From the NCBI GenBank assembly GCA_003978455.1, contig QNZT01000188.1, positions 1-17,524 of the forward strand: a stretch of 17,524 bases of DNA, in the 5' to 3' direction. The position numbers and the translations under genes were made by a program. The stretch comes from Sulfurospirillum sp. (GTDB taxonomy: Bacteria > Campylobacterota > Campylobacteria > Campylobacterales > QNZT01). Positions 1-6,018 of the stretch are shown piece by piece. Position 1 is the first letter of the stretch; every line of letters begins with the position of its first letter. The notes beneath the pieces were generated by a model, which worked only from the letters and a program-made list of their open reading frames with translations, had not been told where the DNA came from and did not search any database.

Positions 1-284
1 TTGATTTTACCATCTGTAAGAGTGGTTCCATTTACATCAGTCGCATTGAGATCATTACCGCTACTATCAATCACTTCACCAGCTGTTCCATCCCATATGC
101 ATCTATCAAAATGGTAGTCTGCAATTGGTATTGGCATAGTACAACATACAGCATCATGATTTTCTACATCAACAGTATGGTTTTCACAATTTTGCACGTG
201 TGATTCACTCATCGAAGAGTCGCAAGCCTGTGCATATGTGACAAAGAAGAGTGATAAAAGTAAAAATCTAAACAGCAGCTTCAT
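1..284 (-). CDS. LamG/MshQ-like secreted surface protein, N-terminal part
   Basis: This gene reads leftwards from an ATG at 284-282 and is open at the window edge, so only about 94 N-terminal residues are visible. Residues 1-20 form a Sec signal peptide (basic start, Leu/Phe-rich core, likely cleavage after AQA). The following stretch has several Cys. The segment DYHFDRCIWDGTAGEVIDSS is the typical beginning of LamG/concanavalin A-like domains found in MshQ-type and other surface proteins of marine Proteobacteria; that assignment rests on remembered family pattern. It begins 7 bases after the stop of the S74-domain gene, has no clear Shine-Dalgarno of its own, and is probably co-transcribed with it. 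The Cys after AQA is not in a good lipobox, so a lipoprotein is less likely. The role may be carbohydrate binding or adhesion at the cell surface, which is inference. Confidence 0.7.
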   Translation of the reverse strand, partial: MKLLFRFLLLSLFFVTYAQACDSSMSESHVQNCENHTVDVENHDAVCCTMPIPIADYHFDRCIWDGTAGEVIDSSGNDLNATDVNGTTLTDGKI

Positions 285-291
285 CTAAAAT

Positions 292-1263
292 TTACTTTTT
301 AGTATCGGTACAAATATCCGCATCAGGATGATCTTGACATACTAGCTCTTTTAGTGCGTTATTTTGTTTTTTTAACTCTTTTATGGACTCAACCAGAAGG
401 GCTGTGAGTTTACTATAGTCCATACTATAAAATTCATCAGCACTATCTGGTTTCGATACAATCTCTGGAACTACCTTTTCTACTTCTTGCGCTATAAACC
501 CCATTTGTATATGTTGAGATTTATTTGTATCTTTCCATCTGTATGTAATACCTCTAAGTTGAGAAACTTTGTCTAATGGATTTTCAATAGGGTTTATGTC
601 TTTTTTGAGTCTTTTATCAGAGTCAGTATTGTAAGCAGTTGCCCTCATTTCACCATTGACACGAAAAAGTTCACTACCTGATCGTCTAAAAGAAGCTATA
701 ATAGCATCATCACTATTATTTTTAATCCATAGCTTATTATTATCACTATCATAATCAAATTGAATACCATTCGTACCATTTTCTCCTTCAATAAATTTTA
801 AGTAAGCATTACCACTTGAATCTGTTGCTTCAATAGTTACCGACGGTGATGTATCTGAAACTACTAAGTTTGCAGTTGGAGTATCCGTTCCTATTCCTAC
901 CTTATCTGCAAAGTATCCATAACCACTATCAACATAAAGTCCATAATTTTTATCGCCTTCCGATGCCCACCCATATAATGCAATATTTTTAGGTGCACCA
1001 TTTCCAGATGCTGTAGCTACTACTCCGAAATTATCCCTGTCAGTTGCTTTTTCAGCACGTACATCAAGTGCACGATCTTCATCATTTTCTGTTGTTGTAA
1101 CAGCCATCTTGGGTTTACCATATTTCCCATCCGCTCCTATCCATAATCTTCCTGTATCTGTTAGTTTCATTTGCGTGGTACCATCGTAATCAACTTTCCA
1201 GGCATATGCTGTACTTAAGCTAACTAAAATACTAAATGTTATGGTCAAGATACTATTTCTCAT
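292..1263 (-). CDS. Secreted protein with C-terminal peptidase S74 (tail-fibre chaperone) domain
   Basis: The 323-residue product starts with a Sec signal peptide (about 1-21, cleavage after AYA). Its middle (about 30-205) is a beta-rich, Gly/Asp/Asn-rich region with the VGIGTDTPTANLVV segment (122-135) common in tail-fibre-like beta-helical proteins. The C-terminus is an S74 intramolecular chaperone: SDKRLKKDI at 215-223 carries the likely Ser215/Lys220 catalytic dyad, GFIAQEVEKVVPE lies at 255-267, and a helical, coiled-coil-like stretch follows at about 284-308. In known S74 proteins such as phage K1F endosialidase this domain drives trimer folding and then cuts itself off before the Ser. 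Here the signal peptide and the absence of phage genes point to a cell-surface or secreted trimer. AAGGAA precedes the ATG. Base composition is AT-rich compared with genes further right. Domain call is firm; biological role is not. Confidence 0.85.
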   Translation of the reverse strand: MRNSILTITFSILVSLSTAYAWKVDYDGTTQMKLTDTGRLWIGADGKYGKPKMAVTTTENDEDRALDVRAEKATDRDNFGVVATASGNGAPKNIALYGWASEGDKNYGLYVDSGYGYFADKVGIGTDTPTANLVVSDTSPSVTIEATDSSGNAYLKFIEGENGTNGIQFDYDSDNNKLWIKNNSDDAIIASFRRSGSELFRVNGEMRATAYNTDSDKRLKKDINPIENPLDKVSQLRGITYRWKDTNKSQHIQMGFIAQEVEKVVPEIVSKPDSADEFYSMDYSKLTALLVESIKELKKQNNALKELVCQDHPDADICTDTKK

Positions 1264-1384
1264 GAGTTTATTCCTTATGTATCATTACTTTACTAGCACT
1301 TTTAGCACATTCCATACCATTGCAAAAGCTTCGTAGGGTGGATAAAATCCATTTTTGAGAAATTTTCAGAGTATTGATCGGTGT

Positions 1385-1393
1385 GGGGGGGGG
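1385..1393. repeat. Poly-G tract (9 G)
   Basis: Nine consecutive G lie in the gap between the minus-strand S74 gene and the plus-strand membrane-protein gene, 121 bases upstream of the former start and about 48 bases upstream of the -10 element of the latter. In Campylobacter and Helicobacter, G/C tracts of this length are classic slipped-strand, phase-variable sites. No coding frame crosses this tract, so any effect would be on promoter spacing or activity. Confidence 0.6.
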
Positions 1394-1440
1394 AAAGTGC
1401 TCCTATAAAGCGTATACCGTTACTATTCAACACACTTTGC

Positions 1441-1446
1441 TATAAT
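1441..1446 (+). promoter_or_regulatory. Extended -10 promoter element upstream of the small membrane protein gene and rsmE
   Basis: TATAAT is preceded by TGC, giving an extended -10 (TGnTATAAT). It lies 28 bases before the ATG at 1475, leaving room for a short leader with AGGAG at 1459-1463. No good -35 hexamer is seen, as is usual for Campylobacterota sigma-70 promoters. Confidence 0.6.
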
Positions 1447-1474
1447 ATCGGCAAAAACAGGAGAGTCCGTATTT

Positions 1475-1877
1475 ATGGAAGCTATGAATGATCTTATCTC
1501 GATGGCGTTGATGCTGCATCGCATCTTTATAGGGCTGGTGTTGCTGATCGCGGTGCTGAGTTGATTTTCGCGGTTTTTCCAATCGTGTGGAGAGTGTGGC
1601 GTTGCAGTACTACTTTATGCTGGCGGCACTCTTTTTCACCGGACTGGTCGTGTTTGGTGCGACGGGGATGGAGGTGACATGGCAGGTGATCATGATGATC
1701 GGTGCGCTGAGCTGGATCATCTTTACGAGTGCGAAGCTGCATCAGGTGTTCAAGCGTACAAGGGAAAGAGATATCGAGTCGCAGAAGCTTTTCAAGATGT
1801 ATGCAAAACGCAAGTACATCACGGATATCCTGATCATACTCGGCGTCACGGCGGTGATGTATGCAGTTTCTCTATGA
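1475..1877 (+). pseudogene. Small multi-pass membrane protein gene with a one-base frameshift
   Basis: Translation from ATG 1475 gives a hydrophobic N-terminus (MEAMNDLISMALMLHRIFIG, then a Leu/Val-rich segment) that ends at a TGA at 1562-1564. The next frame continues directly with DFRGFSNRVESVALQYYFML and further membrane segments (HH-type helices around FMLAALFFTGLVVFGA, WQVIMMIGALSWIIF, ITDILIILGVTAVMYAVSL) to the stop at 1875-1877. Removing one T at 1561/1562 would join the two into a single protein of about 133 residues with four membrane helices. The 3' part alone could start at GTG 1587 but has no ribosome binding site there. The end overlaps rsmE by 17 bases. I do not recognise the family beyond a conserved-looking small inner-membrane protein. 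The shift may be a sequencing error, a true mutation, or (less likely) recoding. Confidence 0.6.
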
Positions 1878-2520
1878 TCAGGATGCAGGCGCTGAAACAG
1901 TAAAGATAGAGGGAGAAAACCACAAATACCTTTTCAAAGTGCGTCGCTTTCATGAAGGCGATATCCTGACACTTTGCAATCTGGAAGATGATACTTTTTA
2001 CGATTATCGGGTCACAGAAGTTCATAAAAGAGATGCGTTTCTTGTCTTACAGGATTCCCGGAAAGTCATCTCTGAGCAAAAAGCGCTGCACTTGATCTGG
2101 TGTGTTATCGATCCGAAAACTATCGAAAAAACGCTGCCTGTGCTCAACCAGCTGGGTGTCACGAAAATCTCTTTTGTCTATTGTTCGCGCAGTCAGAAAA
2201 ATTTTAAGATAGATATGCAGCGTATGCGTAAAATCTTGATCAACTCTGCCCAGCAGTGCGGTAGAATCCATCTGCCAAAAATCGAAGTTTTAAATAGTTT
2301 GGATGATATGTTGGGAAAATACAAAGATTTTGCCGTACTCGATTTTGGCGGTGAGAAAGAGTGGGGTGCGCTTGAGTCGGTCTTGATCGGATGTGAAGGC
2401 GGATTTAGCGATGTTGAACGTGAAAAGTTACAAAACAGGTACAAGATAGGGCTGAAAACAGATTTGATACTCAAAAGTGAAACAGCAGCGGTGGCAATCG
2501 CCGCAAAACTCTTGATTTAA
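1861..2520 (+). CDS. rsmE: 16S rRNA m3U1498 methyltransferase RsmE
   Basis: The 219-residue product matches RsmE, a SPOUT-fold enzyme that methylates N3 of U1498 in 16S rRNA of the 30S subunit using S-adenosylmethionine. The N-terminal PUA-like RNA-binding part contains HKYLFKVRRFHEGD (21-34). The C-terminal SPOUT knot shows the diagnostic QQCGR (131-135), IGCEGGFSDVE (176-186) and LKSETAAVAIAAKLL (204-218), which form the cofactor pocket. Length is near the usual 220-245. The start MQFLYDQDAG is the typical RsmE beginning, so ATG 1861 is chosen although it overlaps the upstream membrane-protein gene by 17 bases and has only a weak ribosome binding site, suggesting translational coupling. An intrinsic terminator follows 44 bases after the stop. 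Confidence 0.93.
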   Translation: MQFLYDQDAGAETVKIEGENHKYLFKVRRFHEGDILTLCNLEDDTFYDYRVTEVHKRDAFLVLQDSRKVISEQKALHLIWCVIDPKTIEKTLPVLNQLGVTKISFVYCSRSQKNFKIDMQRMRKILINSAQQCGRIHLPKIEVLNSLDDMLGKYKDFAVLDFGGEKEWGALESVLIGCEGGFSDVEREKLQNRYKIGLKTDLILKSETAAVAIAAKLLI

Positions 2521-2564
2521 ATTTTATTTTCTGTTATACTTATGGTTCCCCTCCCCCTATATGG

Positions 2565-2597
2565 CAGTAGACCGATTTTTTTGGTCTGCTGTTTTTT
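2565..2597 (+). terminator. Intrinsic terminator after rsmE
   Basis: CAGTAGACC (2565-2573) pairs with GGTCTGCTG (2583-2591), nine pairs with one G-U, around a 9-base loop, followed directly by six T (2592-2597). It ends the transcript that includes rsmE. Confidence 0.9.
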
Positions 2598-2612
2598 ATC
2601 CTTATATTTTCA

Positions 2613-2673
2613 CACGTCATACGAGCAAAATCCGTTTGACTACGCTAGCGCTGTGTTTTCTTGAGCAGAAGCC
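2613..2673 (-). repeat. Two-hairpin intergenic repeat, copy A
   Basis: Read on the minus strand from 2673 to 2613, this 61-base segment aligns with copy B at 3060-3122: shared blocks are GGC, TCTGC, AAGA, AGYGCTARCGTAG, TTTTGCTC and CGTG. It can fold into a small hairpin (TTCT/AGAA around GCTCA) and a second one (GTCA-A-ACG pairing with CGT-A-TGAC, conserved apical GGNTTTTGCTC). The segment lies in the 309-base gene-free gap between rsmE and rpmE, which otherwise holds the rsmE terminator, the rpmE promoter and an unassigned stretch at about 2674-2735. Confidence 0.55.
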
Positions 2674-2735
2674 TCACGGGTAGATGAACCGCCCTTATTT
2701 TGCGTTTAGTGCCTATTTCTTTCACTTTATCTTTT

Positions 2736-2769
2736 TTTTAAGCTTAAAATAAACTTGTTTTAGTATAAT
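2736..2769 (+). promoter_or_regulatory. rpmE promoter with palindrome over the -35 region
   Basis: TATAAT at 2764-2769 is a perfect -10 element 60 bases before the rpmE start. The 14-base perfect palindrome TTTTAAGCTTAAAA (2736-2749) covers the position expected for the -35 region and could be an operator or merely an AT-rich upstream element. Predicted transcription start is near 2776, giving a leader of roughly 50 bases. Confidence 0.6.
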
Positions 2770-2829
2770 CACGCACTTAAAAAACCCAAACTCTTGTTAT
2801 CGTATGCAAGAAAAAAGAAGGATTAGAAA

Positions 2830-3030
2830 ATGAAAAAAGGTATTCACCCGGAATATATGGAATGCAAAGTCTCTTGCGCTTGCGGCAATAGTTTTGAGAC
2901 GATGTCAAATACGCCCGAGATGAGAATCGATATCTGCAACGAATGTCACCCGTTCTTTACAGGTAGCCAGAAGATTGTCGATGCTGCCGGTAGAGTCGAG
3001 AAGTTTAAGAAAAAATATAATCTGAAATAA
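2830..3030 (+). CDS. rpmE: 50S ribosomal protein bL31, zinc-binding type
   Basis: The 66-residue product starts MKKGIHPEYMECKVSCACGN and contains the HPFFTGSQKIVDAAGRVEKF block that marks bL31, a small protein on the large ribosomal subunit bridging towards the 30S head. Cys16, Cys18, Cys36 and Cys39 form the CxC...CxxC zinc site of the C+ type, so this is the zinc-containing paralogue rather than the zinc-free form made under zinc starvation. AAGGAT precedes the ATG at a good distance and a TATAAT promoter lies upstream. It sits alone between two inverted copies of an intergenic hairpin repeat and is followed by rsmI, with which it may be partly co-transcribed because no T-tailed terminator separates them. 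Confidence 0.97.
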   Translation: MKKGIHPEYMECKVSCACGNSFETMSNTPEMRIDICNECHPFFTGSQKIVDAAGRVEKFKKKYNLK

Positions 3031-3059
3031 GTGTATATAAAAAAGCGACAAGTCGCTTG

Positions 3060-3122
3060 GGCACTCTGCCGAAGAGAGCCTAGTGCTAACGTAGCTTTTT
3101 GGGCTTTTGCTCAAAAAGCGTG
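3060..3122 (+). repeat. Two-hairpin intergenic repeat, copy B
   Basis: This 63-base segment folds into hairpin 1 (GGC-A-CTCT 3060-3067 with AGAG-A-GCC 3073-3080, loop GCCGA) and hairpin 2 (GCTTTTTGGGC 3094-3104 with GCTCAAAAAGC 3109-3119, loop TTTT, one G-U). The linker AGTGCTAACGTAG joins them. A further short hairpin (AAGCGA 3043-3048 / TCGCTT 3053-3058) lies just upstream. Hairpin 2 ends 11 bases before the rsmI start codon and has no T tail, so it is not an ordinary terminator. The inverted, diverged copy A lies on the other side of rpmE. Confidence 0.6.
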
Positions 3123-3130
3123 AATAAATA

Positions 3131-3940
3131 ATGCTTCACTTTATTCCCACGCCTATCGGGAATCTCGAAGATATCTCTCTGAGGAGTTTAAAACTCCTCG
3201 AGGCTGCTAAACTCCTACTTTGCGAAGATACCCGTGTTACTAAAAAACTCATCACCCTTTTAAAAGAGCGTCAGCTGATCGATCCTCCTCATGAACAAAA
3301 GTTCATCTCCATGCACTCCCATAATGAAAAAGAGGTTATTGACGGATTGTCTCCCGAAATGTTTGAAGACGAGGTTGTCTATGTCAGTGATGCAGGTATG
3401 CCGGGTGTTTCAGATCCGGGGTGTGAACTGGTGCGTTATGCACAGAAAGAGGGGATAACGTACGATGTCCTGCCCGGTGCCAATGCAGCACTTCTGGCAT
3501 ACGCCTCGAGCGGATTTTGTGACAATCGGTTTCTCTTTTACGGCTTTTTGCCGCACAAGGGCAGCAATCGCCAAAATGCACTTCATGAAGCGATGTATAA
3601 TGGTTTTGTGACGATTCTCTATGAGTCACCACATCGGATTGTGAAGCTGATTGAGCAGATTTGTAACATAGATGCAAAAAGAGAGCTTTTTTTGATCAAA
3701 GAGGCGACTAAGCTGCACCAGAAGCAGTTCAGAGGCAGTGCCGAAGAGATTCTGAAGATATTAAAAATTCAAAATATTAAAGGTGAATGGGTCGTTGTGA
3801 TAAATAGTGATAAAAAAGAGTTAGGTGTAATCAGTGTGGAAGATATAGTCAAACTTGATTTACCTAAAAAGCAGGCAGCCAAACTGATCGCCAAAATCAC
3901 CGGAAAGTCCCCGAAACAGTGCTATCAGGAAATGATTTAG
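3131..3940 (+). CDS. rsmI: 16S rRNA 2'-O-methyltransferase RsmI (C1402)
   Basis: The 269-residue product is RsmI, which 2'-O-methylates C1402 in the decoding centre of 16S rRNA. It belongs to the tetrapyrrole-methylase fold. Diagnostic motifs are all present: PTPIGNLEDISLR (6-18), CEDTR (31-35), SDAGMPGVSDPG (86-97), LPGANAALLA (114-123), FYGFLP (136-141) and YESPHR in the middle, followed by the smaller C-terminal domain. Length is typical. ATG 3131 gives the standard MLHFIPTPIGN start, but no Shine-Dalgarno is visible and a strong hairpin of the intergenic repeat ends just upstream, so initiation may be weak or coupled to structure. It follows rpmE and precedes rlmB by 34 bases. Confidence 0.95.
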   Translation: MLHFIPTPIGNLEDISLRSLKLLEAAKLLLCEDTRVTKKLITLLKERQLIDPPHEQKFISMHSHNEKEVIDGLSPEMFEDEVVYVSDAGMPGVSDPGCELVRYAQKEGITYDVLPGANAALLAYASSGFCDNRFLFYGFLPHKGSNRQNALHEAMYNGFVTILYESPHRIVKLIEQICNIDAKRELFLIKEATKLHQKQFRGSAEEILKILKIQNIKGEWVVVINSDKKELGVISVEDIVKLDLPKKQAAKLIAKITGKSPKQCYQEMI

Positions 3941-3974
3941 CCCCTTGTTAATTCTTTTATAGTAAAATCGATTT

Positions 3975-4652
3975 ATGATAATATACGGAAAGCAAGTTTT
4001 TTTATACATTTTGGAAAAATACCCTTCTCTGGTGGAAGAGGTCTATCTTGCAAAAGAGGTAGATAAAAAACTTTTTTCAAAGATAACAGGGCTGGGAAAA
4101 CCCGTCGTCCGGCTCGATACCAAAAAAGCGCAGGCGATGGCGCGCGGCGGAAACCATCAGGGAATGTTTCTGAAGATTTCAGAAATCGGTTTTGCTTCAT
4201 TTCATGATGTAAAAAAAGGTGATTTTGTTGTTGTTTTGCAGGGAATAACCGATGTAGGAAATATCGGAGCCATTATCCGCAGTGCGTATGCGCTGGGTGC
4301 AGACGCGATCATCGTATCGGGTGTGAAGACGGTTCCGATGGAAGCACTTGTGCGAACCAGTAGCGGTGCGATATTTGATATGCCTGTGGTACTGTTTCAT
4401 GATACCGCGACGCTCATCAACGAACTGAAGCAGGCAGGGTTTACGACCTACGCGGCAACCATGGATGGAGAGGATGTCAGAAATATGACTTTCCCCGAAA
4501 AAAAAGCGTTGGTGATGGGCAGCGAAGGCGAGGGTTTGCCTGCGCGCATCGTACAAAAGTGTGACAGGAAGATAGCGATTAAGATGGAAAGAGAATTTGA
4601 TTCGCTCAATGTCAGTGTGGCAACAGCGATTTTATGTGACAGGATGAGATGA
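3975..4652 (+). CDS. rlmB: TrmH-family RNA 2'-O-methyltransferase, probably RlmB (23S rRNA G2251)
   Basis: The 225-residue protein is a SpoU/TrmH-family SPOUT methyltransferase. A short N-terminal substrate-binding domain (MIIYGKQVFLYILEKYP, about 1-70, including GGNHQGM 58-64) precedes the catalytic knot. Motif 1 is TDVGNIGAIIRSA (92-104), motif 2 ALVMGSEGEGLP (178-189) and motif 3 IAIKMEREFDSLNVSVA (200-216). RlmB methylates the ribose of G2251 in the 23S rRNA P loop; the YGKQ-VFLYIL start and HQG motif favour RlmB over TrmH (tRNA Gm18). It is a little shorter than E. coli RlmB. ATG 3975 has no obvious ribosome binding site. The stop is one base from the next gene, indicating an operon with the following two genes. 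Confidence 0.87.
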   Translation: MIIYGKQVFLYILEKYPSLVEEVYLAKEVDKKLFSKITGLGKPVVRLDTKKAQAMARGGNHQGMFLKISEIGFASFHDVKKGDFVVVLQGITDVGNIGAIIRSAYALGADAIIVSGVKTVPMEALVRTSSGAIFDMPVVLFHDTATLINELKQAGFTTYAATMDGEDVRNMTFPEKKALVMGSEGEGLPARIVQKCDRKIAIKMEREFDSLNVSVATAILCDRMR

Positions 4653-4653
4653 A

Positions 4654-6018
4654 ATGGACGAAAAGAGAAACGAAGATATAGAAAAAAAAGAGCAGTCAGA
4701 AACGACGAAACCGCGTCGAAGAACGCGAAAGAGTACAGGTCGAGACAGTGCGCAATCCAAAGAGCAAAAAGCGGAAAGAAAAGAGGAGCAGGAGCTAACA
4801 TCTTCTGATTCTGACTCTAAATCCGCGATACTGGAAGAGTCTGTCGCTTACCTCAAAGAGATCGGATTGAAAAAAGTTTCCAATAAAACTTTTATCAATG
4901 AAGCTGATCTTGCCGCATTTCTTGATGAGGATTTTACCAATATCAATAAAACCAGGGCGTTAGGATTTATACAGATACTCGAGAGAGAGTATCCTGTCAA
5001 ACTGGATGATCTCAAAAACGCTTACCTCACTTATGCCCAGCAAAATAAGCAAGAGAAGCGTGAGTTGGTCGTTCAACCAAAGATCGAAGAGAAAAATAGT
5101 TGGAAAAAGTATATCGTCCTGGGTGTACCGGCACTTTTACTTCTTGTTGCGGGCTGGTACTTTATGACCAGAGATACAAGTGAATCGGGTGCATTTGACC
5201 CTGAGCGGCAAGTTACATCTCCGGATATAAATACAGATGTCGTGATAGAAGCGGAGAAAAATCTGACAGACTATGAAACGCAAAAAGTGGATTTTTCGCA
5301 GGATGAAGAGATCATAGACTCACCGCGGGTTTCACCCCTTCATAGAACTGATGCAGCGACAAAAGAAGGCGCTTCCATGGAGCGTACCGTCGATAAAAAC
5401 AGTGAATCTGCTATCAAAAACGATGATCTGGATCTGGATCAAATGGTCAAACAGATGGTTCAGGAGTACAATCTCACACTGGAAGATACAAACACAACAA
5501 CTACTACTACAGCTACTACTACAGTGCAGACAGAGGAGAACAAGACACAAATCAGACCCTCTGAGAGTACGGTCGCTGTTGCTGCTACTGTGCCGTCTCC
5601 CGTATCGGCTGTAACAGAGCACGCGATAGAGAAAAAGGAGAAAGTTGCGAAAAAAAGCACTATACGTAAAAGTGTTGTTCCGAAAATAGACCCGGTTGTC
5701 GTAAAAGAGAGAAAAAAGAGTCCGCCAAAGGTGATCAAGAGTAAGTTATATATCGTACCGCATAGAAAAAGCTGGGTAGGTATCATTTACCTGGATGATT
5801 ACAGTAAAAAAGATTTTCTGATCAGAAATCTGCTGCGCCTGAACTCTACACGTCCGCAGTTGATTGTTGTAGGTCAGAAAGAGTTTGAGATTTACAATGA
5901 CGGATACTCATATCGTTTCAGAGGAAAAGGACCTGTGCGTTTTATTTATAAAGATGGTGATATTATGGAGATTACAAACAGTGAGTTTAAAGAGTATAGC
6001 AAAGGAATAACCTGGTGA
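4654..6018 (+). CDS. Single-pass membrane protein of unknown function, RodZ-like layout
   Basis: The 454-residue product is not a family I recognise. Residues 1-55 are very charged (Lys/Glu/Arg/Ser). Residues 58-130 look like a small helical cytoplasmic domain. A single transmembrane helix lies at about 153-171. Then comes a long low-complexity periplasmic linker, with a Thr-rich run at 279-290 encoded by ACT/ACA triplets, and basic Lys-rich patches at 325-360. The C-terminal 365-450 forms a compact beta-rich domain (SWVGIIYLDD, PQLIVVGQKEFEIYNDGYSY). Charged cytoplasmic part, one helix, linker and C-terminal beta domain resemble RodZ (HTH, TM, DUF4115), but no HTH_25 signature is seen, so this is only an architectural analogy. 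AGGATGAG precedes the ATG. It overlaps the next gene by 4 bases (GTGA), so the two are probably translated together. Confidence 0.75.
   Translation: MDEKRNEDIEKKEQSETTKPRRRTRKSTGRDSAQSKEQKAERKEEQELTSSDSDSKSAILEESVAYLKEIGLKKVSNKTFINEADLAAFLDEDFTNINKTRALGFIQILEREYPVKLDDLKNAYLTYAQQNKQEKRELVVQPKIEEKNSWKKYIVLGVPALLLLVAGWYFMTRDTSESGAFDPERQVTSPDINTDVVIEAEKNLTDYETQKVDFSQDEEIIDSPRVSPLHRTDAATKEGASMERTVDKNSESAIKNDDLDLDQMVKQMVQEYNLTLEDTNTTTTTTATTTVQTEENKTQIRPSESTVAVAATVPSPVSAVTEHAIEKKEKVAKKSTIRKSVVPKIDPVVVKERKKSPPKVIKSKLYIVPHRKSWVGIIYLDDYSKKDFLIRNLLRLNSTRPQLIVVGQKEFEIYNDGYSYRFRGKGPVRFIYKDGDIMEITNSEFKEYSKGITW

Noticed and set aside
1338..1357. Short terminator-like hairpin (TGGAT AAA ATCCA followed by T5)
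   Set aside because: The stem is only five pairs and there is no plus-strand gene upstream to terminate.
1556..1570. Programmed +1 frameshift like that of prfB
   Set aside because: A TGA is present, but there is no CTT slippery codon and no internal Shine-Dalgarno at the proper distance, so mutation or sequence error is more likely.
3094..3119. Intrinsic terminator of rpmE
   Set aside because: The stem is strong, but the bases after it (GTGAATAAATA) are not a T tract, and the segment is better explained as part of the repeat.
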